Shown one piece after another: positions 1 through 6,800 of a stretch of 25,156 nucleotides of DNA (the first letter of the stretch is position 1; the number at the start of each line of letters is the position of its first letter). The notes under the pieces were generated by a model. The model was not told the origin of the DNA, ran no database searches, and saw only the letters and a list, made by a program, of their open reading frames with translations. Source of the DNA: UMGS1766 sp963660915. GTDB taxonomy: Bacteria > Bacillota > Clostridia > Oscillospirales > Oscillospiraceae. The translations under genes were made by a program, and so were the position numbers. Location: assembly GCA_963660915.1 (NCBI GenBank), contig CAVLAO010000025.1, positions 1 to 25,156 of the forward strand, given 5' to 3'.

Positions 1-339
1 GATCAGTTTAAGGCAATCAATGATGTCTACGGACATGCGTTTGGAGATGCTGTACTGCAGCAGATCGGTGATTCCATTAAGAAAAGCTATGCCAATTACG
101 GAAAGTGTTTTCGCTATGGCGGAGATGAATTTTGCGTTATTCTGACAAAAAATCTAAATCATATTGAGTCATTGAATCACGAATTCTTTGATCGGATGAG
201 TGAATTACGGGAGAAGGAGAGCAGAATTCCGTTAGTGTCCATCGGATATGCCTCCTTTGCACCGAAGGACCAGAGTATTATCGATGTGGTTGCAGAAGCA
301 GATGCGATGATGTATCAGTTCAAGGAGTCTCGTCGCTGA
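1..339 (+). CDS. GGDEF-domain protein (diguanylate cyclase), C-terminal fragment
   Basis: The open frame enters from the left edge and ends at TGA 337-339, giving the last 112 residues of a protein. It starts inside a GGDEF domain: DQFKAINDVYGHAFGD is the usual substrate-binding helix region, and an intact GGDEF signature (RYGGDEF, visible residues 38-44) follows. GGDEF enzymes condense two GTP into cyclic di-GMP. The conserved signature argues for an active cyclase. No RxxD inhibitory site is present at the usual position before GGDEF, so product inhibition may be absent. The N-terminal sensory or membrane part lies outside the window. The next gene starts 27 bases downstream on the same strand with no terminator between them, so they may be co-transcribed. 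Confidence 0.92.
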   Translation, partial: DQFKAINDVYGHAFGDAVLQQIGDSIKKSYANYGKCFRYGGDEFCVILTKNLNHIESLNHEFFDRMSELREKESRIPLVSIGYASFAPKDQSIIDVVAEADAMMYQFKESRR

Positions 340-366
340 GTAACGAGATTATAAAGGAGCGTAAAT

Positions 367-912
367 ATGAATATAACGGTTTATCTCGGTGCGATGGAAG
401 GAAACAATCCTGAGTTGAAACGTGCTGTAACTGAACTGGGCACGTGGATTGGCAAAAGCGGGAATACGCTGGTTTATGGAGGTTCGCGAAGCGGACTGAT
501 GGGCGCGTTGGCAGACAGCGCCTTGGCGGTGCAGGGAGAAGTTATCGGTGTTGAACCCCAATTTTTTATCGACGCTGTGCTGCAGCATGAGGGGTTAACA
601 CAACTGATTGTTACAAAGGATATTTTGGAACGGAAAGCCAAAATGATGGAATTGGGGGATGCGTTTATTGCTTTCCCCGGGGGAACCGGAACACTGGAAG
701 AGATTGCTGAAGTGATGTCCCAGGTGTCTTTAAACCTTTTGGATGCGCCATGTATTTTCTATAACCTTGACGGATACTATAATGATTTGAAGGCAATGCT
801 GAATCATATGGTGGAGGCAGGACTATCTACTGCAGAGCGACTGAAAAGAGTTTATTTCGCAGGCAGTCTGGAGGAAATTGAAAAAATTATTCAGGCGGAG
901 CCAAGGAGCTGA
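367..912 (+). CDS. LOG-family / TIGR00730 nucleoside 5'-monophosphate phosphoribohydrolase-like protein
   Basis: 181 residues with a Rossmann-like fold typical of the 'lysine decarboxylase-like' (misnamed) LOG family. The signature PGGTGTLEE lies at residues 104-112 and the companion YGGSRSGLMG at 37-46; these form the nucleotide phosphate-binding and catalytic region. A conserved Arg-Lys pair sits at 89-90. Family members hydrolyse N6-modified AMP or related nucleotides to a base plus ribose 5-phosphate. The bacterial substrate is often unknown, so the exact reaction is inferred. A clear ribosome binding site (AAAGGAG, 353-359) precedes ATG 367. The length matches the family. The following acetyltransferase starts 4 bases after the stop, suggesting translational coupling. 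Confidence 0.88.
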   Translation: MNITVYLGAMEGNNPELKRAVTELGTWIGKSGNTLVYGGSRSGLMGALADSALAVQGEVIGVEPQFFIDAVLQHEGLTQLIVTKDILERKAKMMELGDAFIAFPGGTGTLEEIAEVMSQVSLNLLDAPCIFYNLDGYYNDLKAMLNHMVEAGLSTAERLKRVYFAGSLEEIEKIIQAEPRS

Positions 913-916
913 GCGT

Positions 917-1489
917 ATGACAGAAAAGGAAAAGGCAGCTTTAGGACTTTTGTATGATAATAATTATGACACGGAGCTGCTGGCAGAGCGCATGGAGTGT
1001 CAATCAAAATGCTATGAATACAATTTGCTCTCACCGAGAGAAACTGAGCGAAAAAAAGCACTCCTTAAGGAAATTATTTCAGATCTCGGAGACAATGGGT
1101 ATATTGAGCAGCCGTTTCACTGCGATTTCGGCTATAATATTCATATAGGAAGAAATTTTTATTCTAATTTTAATCTGGTGATTCTGGATGAAGCACCGGT
1201 TACCATTGGAGATTATGTTTTTATTGCACCGGATTGCGGCATCTATACGGCAGGACATCCGATCAATGCAGCACAGCGAAACGCAGGATTGGAATACGCA
1301 AAGCCGGTGACCATTGGTAGCAATGTGTGGATTGGCGGCGGGGTAAAGATTGTTCCGGGAGTGACCATCGGCAGCAATGTGGTTATTGGAGCAGGAAGCG
1401 TGGTAACAAAGGACATTCCGGACGGTGTGATCGCGGCTGGGAATCCATGCAGAGTAATCCGGGAGATTGCAGAAGAAGACCGGGTTTGA
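917..1489 (+). CDS. Maltose/galactoside O-acetyltransferase family (left-handed beta-helix)
   Basis: 190 residues. An N-terminal helical cap (about residues 1-60, the maltose acetyltransferase 'Mac' region) is followed by hexapeptide repeats of a left-handed beta-helix, for example VTIGDYVFIA, VTIGSNVWIGGG and VTIGSNVVIGAG. The catalytic His is His114 in TAGHP. Such enzymes transfer acetyl from acetyl-CoA to a sugar hydroxyl; maltose, glucose or thiogalactoside are known acceptors, but specificity cannot be read here. ATG 917 is chosen because AAGGAG (903-908) lies at correct spacing and the protein then begins like the family (MTEKEK). An upstream in-frame ATG at 878 lies inside the previous gene and lacks a ribosome binding site. 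Confidence 0.93.
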   Translation: MTEKEKAALGLLYDNNYDTELLAERMECQSKCYEYNLLSPRETERKKALLKEIISDLGDNGYIEQPFHCDFGYNIHIGRNFYSNFNLVILDEAPVTIGDYVFIAPDCGIYTAGHPINAAQRNAGLEYAKPVTIGSNVWIGGGVKIVPGVTIGSNVVIGAGSVVTKDIPDGVIAAGNPCRVIREIAEEDRV

Positions 1490-1523
1490 CAGCAGTTAAA
1501 TGGAAGAGAGGCGGTTTAACACG

Positions 1524-1742
1524 ATGCGATTAATTTATGAATTTTCCTGGCTTGGAAAAATCCTATGTGTCACAGCGGTGACATCACTGATTTGCATTGG
1601 CTGCGGGATGCTGATTTGTAGAGCTATCGGCTGTTCTCTAAAGCCAAGATGGATTACAGGGATTGTGATTGTAAATTTTCTGGTTGTGACCGTCGCTTGC
1701 ATTGTGTTGGCCAGAACGCCGATGCTGATTGATGCGGCATAA
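1524..1742 (+). CDS. Small two-segment membrane protein, unknown function
   Basis: 72 residues from ATG 1524, which has a weak AGAGGCGG ribosome binding site about 11 bases upstream. An in-frame ATG at 1500 has no such site. Two hydrophobic stretches (about residues 10-33 and 45-65) are separated by a short basic loop (SLKPRW), suggesting a hairpin membrane protein. I do not recognise a family. It lies 34 bases after the acetyltransferase and directly before a strong terminator, so it is placed as the last gene of that transcript. An open frame also exists on the opposite strand, but this reading has the better context and a membrane-like composition. Confidence 0.5.
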   Translation: MRLIYEFSWLGKILCVTAVTSLICIGCGMLICRAIGCSLKPRWITGIVIVNFLVVTVACIVLARTPMLIDAA

Positions 1743-1745
1743 ATG

Positions 1746-1787
1746 AAAAGGTCTCCGATTGCTTTGGGCAGCAATCGGAGACCTTTT
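1746..1787. terminator. Bidirectional intrinsic terminator between convergent genes
   Basis: A perfect 17-bp stem (1746-1762 with 1771-1787) closes an 8-base loop. The arms begin AAAAGG and end CCTTTT, so each strand gives a GC-rich stem followed by T residues. It separates the + strand operon from the convergent symporter gene ending at 1801. Confidence 0.93.
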
Positions 1788-1800
1788 GATATTTTTGAAG

Positions 1801-3195
1801 TTACTTACGCAGTTTTTTCTCGTCATGCTGACGAATAGAGGAAACGACCAGACCGGACAGCGCAAATAACGCGATTACGTTGGGGATTACCATGAGCTGA
1901 TTGAACATATCCGTCAACTCCCAAACCAGATCATTGGACAGGCAGGAGCCAAGGAAAATAAATACTACAGCGATGACAGAGTAGATTGCATTTGCAACCT
2001 TGCTGCCGCGAGACAGGTATTTGACATTGATTCGTCCAAAAAAGTTCCAGCTGATAATGGTTGAAAAGGCAAAAAACAGCAGACAGATTGCAACAATGGA
2101 ATTGCCGGCTACACTGCCAAATACAGAGGAAAACGCAAGCTGAGCCATATTCGTTTTTGACACGCCATCGGCTGTTCCGCTGGCAAGGATACCGTTGCCG
2201 GCATACAGCGTGGAGATAACAATCAACGCTGTCATGGTAAGCACGACAAAAGTATCGATGAATACACCGATCATCGCGACTACACCCTGCTCATGGGGAG
2301 TTTCGACCTTTGCAATTGCGTGGGCGTGGGGGGTAGAGCCCATGCCGGCTTCATTGGAAAACAGGCCTCGTTTGACGCCCTGACTGATCGCTGTTTTTAA
2401 AGCATAGCCAATGCCGCCGCCAATGATGGCGTTTGGAACAAAGGCATAGTGAAAGATCATGCCGAAGGTTTCAGGAATGTAGCGAATCCGGGCAATCAGG
2501 ATAATCAAACCAAGTACCAAATAGGCGCAGGCCATAAACGGAACAATTTTTTCCGTTACAGAAGCGATGCGGTCAACACCGCCGATAAAGATGATGCCGG
2601 AGAGAACTGCAACGAAAATTCCGATGATCCAACCGGGAATTCCGAAGGCATTGGAGCATGCTTCACTGATGGAGTTGGATTGCACCATGCTGCCCATAAA
2701 GCCAAGGGCAAGAATGATGGCAATAGCAAAAAATACAGCCATAAAACGACCGAAATTATTATTAAAGGCGCGCTTGATGTAGTAGACCGGACCGCCGGAA
2801 ACGCTTCCGTCCTCGTGTACTACTTTTGTATCCTGCGCCAGAACTGCTTCTGCGTAGATGGTTGCCATGCCGAAGAACGCGATGATCCACATCCAGAAGA
2901 TTGCGCCCGGACCGCCGATCAGAATAGCACCGCAGGCACCGACGATATTGCCTGTGCCAACCTGAGCGGCAATGGCAGTTGTCAGGGCCTGGAACGAACT
3001 GATACCGCCCTCGTGTTTGCCACCGTGAAGGGAAAAATTGCCGAATACACGGCGCATGCCTTCACCGAAACAGCGCACCTGAACAAAGCGGGTGCGAATC
3101 GAAAAGAAAAGTCCGCATGCGACCAGCATGATGACCAAAATGTAGTCAGACAAATAGCTGTTGATTGTCTGCACAACGTGAAGTAAAGCGTCCAT
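1801..3195 (-). CDS. AGCS-family sodium:alanine/glycine symporter
   Basis: 464 residues, a polytopic inner-membrane carrier of the alanine/glycine:cation symporter family. Family signatures are clear: SFQALTTAIAAQVGTGNIVG at about residues 67-86 and GGPGAIFWMW at 94-103, followed by EAVLAQDTK and later GLFSNEAGMGS. It moves small neutral amino acids with Na+. The start at 3195 is supported by a GGGAGAG ribosome binding site in TTGGGAGAGAAATTAATG; longer readings of this frame run into the upstream RNA leader and are not coding. The leader carries a glycine riboswitch and a terminator, so glycine is the probable substrate or signal. It is monocistronic, with its own consensus promoter. Confidence 0.95.
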   Translation of the reverse strand: MDALLHVVQTINSYLSDYILVIMLVACGLFFSIRTRFVQVRCFGEGMRRVFGNFSLHGGKHEGGISSFQALTTAIAAQVGTGNIVGACGAILIGGPGAIFWMWIIAFFGMATIYAEAVLAQDTKVVHEDGSVSGGPVYYIKRAFNNNFGRFMAVFFAIAIILALGFMGSMVQSNSISEACSNAFGIPGWIIGIFVAVLSGIIFIGGVDRIASVTEKIVPFMACAYLVLGLIILIARIRYIPETFGMIFHYAFVPNAIIGGGIGYALKTAISQGVKRGLFSNEAGMGSTPHAHAIAKVETPHEQGVVAMIGVFIDTFVVLTMTALIVISTLYAGNGILASGTADGVSKTNMAQLAFSSVFGSVAGNSIVAICLLFFAFSTIISWNFFGRINVKYLSRGSKVANAIYSVIAVVFIFLGSCLSNDLVWELTDMFNQLMVIPNVIALFALSGLVVSSIRQHDEKKLRK

Positions 3196-3230
3196 TAATT
3201 TCTCTCCCAAATCCAAATTTTCCGAAGAGA

Positions 3231-3259
3231 AGAAAAGAACCGCTCCTTTGGAGCGGCTC
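3231..3259 (-). terminator. Riboswitch-controlled intrinsic terminator in the symporter leader
   Basis: On the - strand a 10-bp stem (3259-3250 with 3246-3237, one G-U pair) with a 3-base loop is followed by TTTTCTTCTC. It lies between the glycine aptamer and the symporter start, the position of an expression platform. Confidence 0.85.
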
Positions 3260-3313
3260 TGAAAAATCACGTGCAGACAAACCGAATCATTTTCTTCATA
3301 AAGATTGCGATTT

Positions 3314-3401
3314 GAAGCTCTGTCCTTTTGCCTGAGAGATTCGACCAACACCGTTGTTGATCTTGCACCTTCGGCACTCTTGCGAGATTCTCCAGAGTTT
3401 C
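3314..3401 (-). promoter_or_regulatory. Glycine riboswitch aptamer (gcvT-type, apparently a singlet)
   Basis: Read on the - strand, the leader contains the hallmark core elements GCCGAAGGTGCAAG and CTCTCAGGCAAAAGGACAGAG-type sequence (the latter across 3337-3318). CTCTG (3397-3393) pairs with CAGAG (3322-3318) to form P1, extended by GAA/TTC beyond one mismatch. Only one aptamer core is visible; a short CTTCA...TGAAG hairpin follows, as seen beside singlet glycine aptamers. Glycine binding would act in cis on the terminator 55 bases downstream and hence on the AGCS symporter. The association of glycine aptamers with AGCS transporters is well known. Confidence 0.93.
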
Positions 3402-3459
3402 CTCCACTCCCAGTTTTGAAAAGACAATTCTAGAAGCATCTTCGGAATGATGTAATACA

Positions 3460-3488
3460 TTTCTACCATATCATGATGCTAATGTCAA
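3460..3488 (-). promoter_or_regulatory. Sigma-A-type promoter of the glycine riboswitch / symporter transcript
   Basis: On the - strand a perfect -35 TTGACA (3488-3483) is separated by 17 bases from TAGAAA (3465-3460). The predicted start near 3453 lies about 50 bases upstream of the aptamer. Confidence 0.7.
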
Positions 3489-3505
3489 TGTTGGTGGATG
3501 CAGTT

Positions 3506-3520
3506 CTGCAAAGTTTGCAG
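3506..3520. repeat. Perfect inverted repeat, possible operator
   Basis: CTGCAAA-G-TTTGCAG is a perfect 7-1-7 palindrome. It sits 17 bases upstream of the symporter -35 box and about 170 bases upstream of the IMP dehydrogenase promoter. It has no T tract in either direction that would make it a terminator, so a protein-binding site is more likely. No regulator can be assigned. The rest of 3521-3692 shows no gene. Confidence 0.45.
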
Positions 3521-3692
3521 GATTGTTAAAATTATTCCATCTGATTTTGTGCAAACATACAAAAAACTAGTTTCTGAAATTTAGAATAACATGAATTGCA
3601 CATCCTGCAGGAGAAGGGAAGGCAGCATCTGCTTTTGGTGGAAATGCAAGAAAAAGTGAAGATTATTTTTGCAAACTCCGTCGCAGAATCGT

Positions 3693-3721
3693 TTGTATTC
3701 CAAGAAAAAATATGCTATGAT
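3693..3721 (+). promoter_or_regulatory. Sigma-A-type promoter of the IMP dehydrogenase gene
   Basis: TTGTAT (3693-3698), a 17-base spacer and TATGAT (3716-3721) preceded by TGC, an extended -10. The leader to ATG 3764 would be only about 36 bases and contains AGAAGGAG (3748-3755). Confidence 0.75.
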
Positions 3722-3763
3722 ATGGGACACAAGTTTTAAATTATTATAGAAGGAGTCGATCAC

Positions 3764-5272
3764 ATGGCTTATTACTATCCGGAGCCTTCCCGTACCTTTG
3801 GCGAGTACCTTTTGGTACCAGGCTACTCCTCTGCAGAGAATGTGCCTGACGCGGTCAGTTTGAAGACCCCCCTGGTTAAGTATCGCAAAGGTCAGGAAGA
3901 GTGCCCTCTTTCCATGAATATCCCCATGGTCAGCGCAGTTATGCAGGCAGTTTCTGGAGAAAAGCTTGCCATTGCCTTGGCAAAGCAGGGCGGCGTCTCC
4001 TTTATTTATGGTTCTCAGAGTATCGAGGACGAGGCCGCTATGGTTGCTCGCGTAAAAGATTATAAGAAGGGCTTCGTTACGTCCGATTCCAACTTGTCTC
4101 CGGATGCAACACTGGCCGACGTGCTCGCATTAAAAGAGAAGACGGGTCACTCTACTATCGCGATTACTGTTGACGGTACACCAAATGGAAAATTGGTCGG
4201 TATTGTTGCCAGCCGTGATTATCGTGTCAGTCGCATGAGCCGGGATCTGAAAGTTTCTGAATTTATGACGCCGCTGGAGAAACTGGTAACAGCTCCTGCC
4301 AGTACCACGCTGAAGGAAGCAAACGACATTATCTGGGACAATAAGATCAATTCTCTGCCTTTGTTGGACAACAATGGTTGCCTGAAATATATGGTCTTCC
4401 GCAAGGACTATGACAGCCACAAGGAAAATGTCAATGAATTGCTGGATGCCAATAAGAGCTATGTGGTAGGCGCCGGAATCAACACTCGCGATTATGCGGA
4501 GCGTGTGCCTGCATTGGTAGACGCCGGCGTAGATGTGCTGTGCATCGATTCTTCTGAGGGGTATTCCGAGTGGCAGCTGCGCACATTGCAGTGGGTTCGT
4601 GCCAAGTACGGCGACACAGTAAAGGTTGGTGCAGGCAATGTTGTGGATGCCGAGGGGTTCCGCTTCCTGGCTGAGGCCGGTGCAGACTTCGTCAAGATTG
4701 GCATTGGCGGAGGTTCCATTTGCATTACCCGTGAAACGAAAGGCATTGGTCGTGGTCAGGCTACGGCCGTTATTGAGGTTGCCAAGGCTCGGGATGAATA
4801 CTTTAAGGAAACTGGCATTTACGTGCCGATTTGCTCGGATGGCGGCATTGTGCACGATTATCATATGACGTTGGCTCTGGCTATGGGTGCGGATTTTGTT
4901 ATGCTGGGCCGTTATTTCGCTCGCTTTGAAGAGAGCCCGTCCTTAAAGGTGCGTGTCAATGGTACTACCATGAAGGAGTATTGGGGCGAGGGTTCCAATC
5001 GTGCCCGCAACTGGCAGCGGTATGACTTGGGCGGTGCTACTAAGCTGAGTTTTGAAGAAGGCGTTGACAGCTATGTACCTTATGCAGGTCCGCTGGCAGA
5101 CGGCGTACAGGCAACTCTTTATAAAGTAAAGTCCACCATGTGCAATTGCGGGTGCAACTCTATTCCGGAACTGCAGGAGAAAGCGCGTCTGACTGTGGTT
5201 TCTTCCACCAGCATTGTGGAGGGCGGCAGCCACGATGTTACGTTGCGCAACGGAAGCAACAGCAATAGCTAA
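3764..5272 (+). CDS. guaB: IMP dehydrogenase, Tritrichomonas-like type with CBS pair
   Basis: 502 residues. Oxidises IMP to XMP with NAD+, the committed step of GMP synthesis. Catalytic Cys320 lies in GGGSICITRE, and the mobile-flap Arg419-Tyr420 dyad in RNWQRYDLGG. Asp262 (CIDSS) and Asp359 (CSDGG) are the NAD- and IMP-contacting aspartates. A CBS-domain pair is inserted at about residues 110-225. From memory, the sequence tracks the T. foetus enzyme closely and almost without gaps, including MCNCG and VSSTSIVEGG near the C terminus, and its key residues are offset by one from the T. foetus numbering (Cys319, Arg418, Tyr419). Typical bacterial GuaB has GIGPGSICTTR instead. The gene is monocistronic, between its own promoter and a terminator. 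Confidence 0.97.
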   Translation: MAYYYPEPSRTFGEYLLVPGYSSAENVPDAVSLKTPLVKYRKGQEECPLSMNIPMVSAVMQAVSGEKLAIALAKQGGVSFIYGSQSIEDEAAMVARVKDYKKGFVTSDSNLSPDATLADVLALKEKTGHSTIAITVDGTPNGKLVGIVASRDYRVSRMSRDLKVSEFMTPLEKLVTAPASTTLKEANDIIWDNKINSLPLLDNNGCLKYMVFRKDYDSHKENVNELLDANKSYVVGAGINTRDYAERVPALVDAGVDVLCIDSSEGYSEWQLRTLQWVRAKYGDTVKVGAGNVVDAEGFRFLAEAGADFVKIGIGGGSICITRETKGIGRGQATAVIEVAKARDEYFKETGIYVPICSDGGIVHDYHMTLALAMGADFVMLGRYFARFEESPSLKVRVNGTTMKEYWGEGSNRARNWQRYDLGGATKLSFEEGVDSYVPYAGPLADGVQATLYKVKSTMCNCGCNSIPELQEKARLTVVSSTSIVEGGSHDVTLRNGSNSNS

Positions 5273-5288
5273 ATGTAAATTGAACAAT

Positions 5289-5320
5289 GAAAGCCCCCGG
5301 AATCCGGGGGCTTTCGTTAT
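5289..5320 (+). terminator. Intrinsic terminator after IMP dehydrogenase
   Basis: A perfect 12-bp stem, GAAAGCCCCCGG with CCGGGGGCTTTC (5289-5300 and 5304-5315), with a 3-base loop and followed by GTTATCATTTT. Confidence 0.9.
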
Positions 5321-5345
5321 CATTTTAATCCTTTTCTATGGCGAA

Positions 5346-5374
5346 TTGTTTTTTTGATTGTTCTGTGCTATAAT
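5346..5374 (+). promoter_or_regulatory. Sigma-A-type promoter for the zinc-ribbon / thioesterase / helicase operon
   Basis: TTGTTT (5346-5351), a 17-base spacer and a perfect TATAAT (5369-5374) with an upstream TGC (extended -10). The start codon of the first gene is 47 bases downstream, with AGAGGAG at 5408-5414. Confidence 0.75.
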
Positions 5375-5420
5375 AAAATGCTATTTATTACGAATATGAC
5401 TACCGGAAGAGGAGTTTTCT

Positions 5421-6032
5421 ATGCCGAATGAATTGCGTAGTTTTGCCTATATTTGCCCGGAATGCAAGCAGCTGGTAATTGCACAACAATCCGCTTTTGC
5501 ATTGGCAGCGGGAAATTGTCGAATTGATTGTCCTTGTGGGAAGTCTTCTTTGCGAGTGGAAAACATGGGAAGCATGTATTACCTGAGCGTTCCCTGTGTA
5601 GCATGCGGGCGCAATCATGAAGTGTCCTGTCCTCAAGAGGCTTTACTGCGGCGTAAGGCTTTGGCTTTGACCTGTAAGGCTACCGGATATGACAGCTGCG
5701 TTGTAGGGGAAGAGGATGCCGTGCTGGAAGTTGCAAAACGAATGGAACTGACGGCGGATGAACTGCCGGAAAATGCAGAAAACGGAAAAGAAGGGTTTTT
5801 GAATCCGATCGTCATGCAGGAAGTGCTTTCCGAGATCAAGGAAATCGCTCAACGGGACGGTATTTCCTGTACCTGCGGATCGAAACGCTGGAGTTTGGAT
5901 GTGAAGTATGCATCTGTTGTCTTGCGTTGTGCCGATTGCGGTGGTGTGCTGAAAATTCCGGCGGCTACAGACATCGACATTGAAAATATCTGCTGCCAAT
6001 ACACCTTGTGTATCAAGGGGAGAAAAAAATGA
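5421..6032 (+). CDS. Cysteine-rich zinc-ribbon protein, unknown function
   Basis: 203 residues; I do not recognise a named family. Cysteine pairs are arranged as zinc knuckles: Cys12/15 with Cys37/39, Cys59/62 with Cys70 nearby, and Cys150/152 with Cys170/173. That suggests two or three treble-clef or ribbon zinc sites, joined by an acidic helical segment (about residues 97-147). There is no signal peptide or membrane segment, so it is cytoplasmic. It is the first gene after a strong promoter, and its stop overlaps the start of the acyl-ACP thioesterase gene (ATGA), indicating translational coupling. A nucleic-acid-binding or regulatory role is possible but is only inferred from the zinc ribbons. 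Confidence 0.82.
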   Translation: MPNELRSFAYICPECKQLVIAQQSAFALAAGNCRIDCPCGKSSLRVENMGSMYYLSVPCVACGRNHEVSCPQEALLRRKALALTCKATGYDSCVVGEEDAVLEVAKRMELTADELPENAENGKEGFLNPIVMQEVLSEIKEIAQRDGISCTCGSKRWSLDVKYASVVLRCADCGGVLKIPAATDIDIENICCQYTLCIKGRKK

Positions 6033-6778
6033 GCGAATTGCTGTCGGTCTACAATAAACGGGTAACAATCAACAGTCGAGATGTGGACGGGAAAGGACAC
6101 TGTCGGGCATCTGCACTGCTGTGTTACTTACAGGATGCATCTGCGGAGCATTCCTCTCTTTGCGGCTGCGGTCGGCGGGAGCTGATGGAACAATTTAATG
6201 TTTTCTGGATGCTGACTCGCATTTCGGTTGAACTGAAACGACCCATTCGATGGCTGGAAGAACTGACTGTCCGAACCTGGCACAGAGGAGGAAAGGGGAT
6301 TTTAGTCTATCGGGACTATGATTTGCTTGTGGGAGATGAACTGGTAGGCGAGGCAACTGCACTGTGGGTGCTGCCGAACATGCTGACAAAGAAGCTTCTG
6401 AACACAAAATTGGTTCAGATTCCGGCACTCAACGAAACAGCCAATGGACTTCCGCCCAAAAAGCAGAAGTTGACAGCACTCCACACACCGGAGTCAATGA
6501 TTGAGGTAGAGCGGCGCCCGATGCGGTACAGTGATACCGATGTGAACGGACATGTAAACAATACGCGCTATGCCGACTTTTGTTGTGATGCGGTTCGAAT
6601 GGAACAATTGCCGGGCAGCGCCTATCTTGCGTCCATTGAGATTACCTATCACGAGGAATGCATGGCAGGAGAGATATTGACGATTTCAAAGGCGGATGTT
6701 GCCGGCGCAGCCTGCATCCATGGAGCGAGTGCTGATGGCGAGGCGAGGTTTGACGGACGGCTGACATTTCGAATTTAA
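6029..6778 (+). CDS. Acyl-ACP thioesterase (double hot-dog fold)
   Basis: 249 residues. Hydrolyses acyl-ACP to a free fatty acid plus ACP, ending fatty acid elongation in the cytoplasm. Two hot-dog halves are visible. The second carries the family catalytic block SDTDVNGHVNNTRYADF (about residues 168-184) with Asp171, Asn173 and His175. The first half has the helix with DASAEHS typical of the bacterial FatA/FatB-like family. ATG 6029 is chosen because it overlaps the preceding stop as ATGA and follows AGGGGAG (6017-6023); an in-frame ATG at 6008 lies inside the upstream gene. Chain-length preference cannot be predicted. It forms an operon with the upstream zinc-ribbon gene and probably the downstream helicase. 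Confidence 0.92.
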   Translation: MSELLSVYNKRVTINSRDVDGKGHCRASALLCYLQDASAEHSSLCGCGRRELMEQFNVFWMLTRISVELKRPIRWLEELTVRTWHRGGKGILVYRDYDLLVGDELVGEATALWVLPNMLTKKLLNTKLVQIPALNETANGLPPKKQKLTALHTPESMIEVERRPMRYSDTDVNGHVNNTRYADFCCDAVRMEQLPGSAYLASIEITYHEECMAGEILTISKADVAGAACIHGASADGEARFDGRLTFRI

Positions 6779-6800
6779 ATAAGAAATAACGGAGAAAGAT

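Noticed and set aside
1535..1774. Open frame on the - strand over the small membrane protein gene.
   Set aside because: It runs into the terminator stem and lacks a ribosome binding site; the + strand reading fits the operon direction.
2449..3186. A 245-codon open frame on the + strand inside the symporter gene.
   Set aside because: It is also in register with the antisense of a membrane protein, has the same polar composition and shows no family motif.
3196..3351. N-terminal extension of the symporter to an upstream start.
   Set aside because: The segment is the terminator and part of the glycine aptamer; a strong ribosome binding site supports the start at 3195.
4130..4864. A 244-codon open frame antisense to the IMP dehydrogenase gene.
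   Set aside because: The sense gene is beyond doubt, and the antisense product has no recognisable domain.
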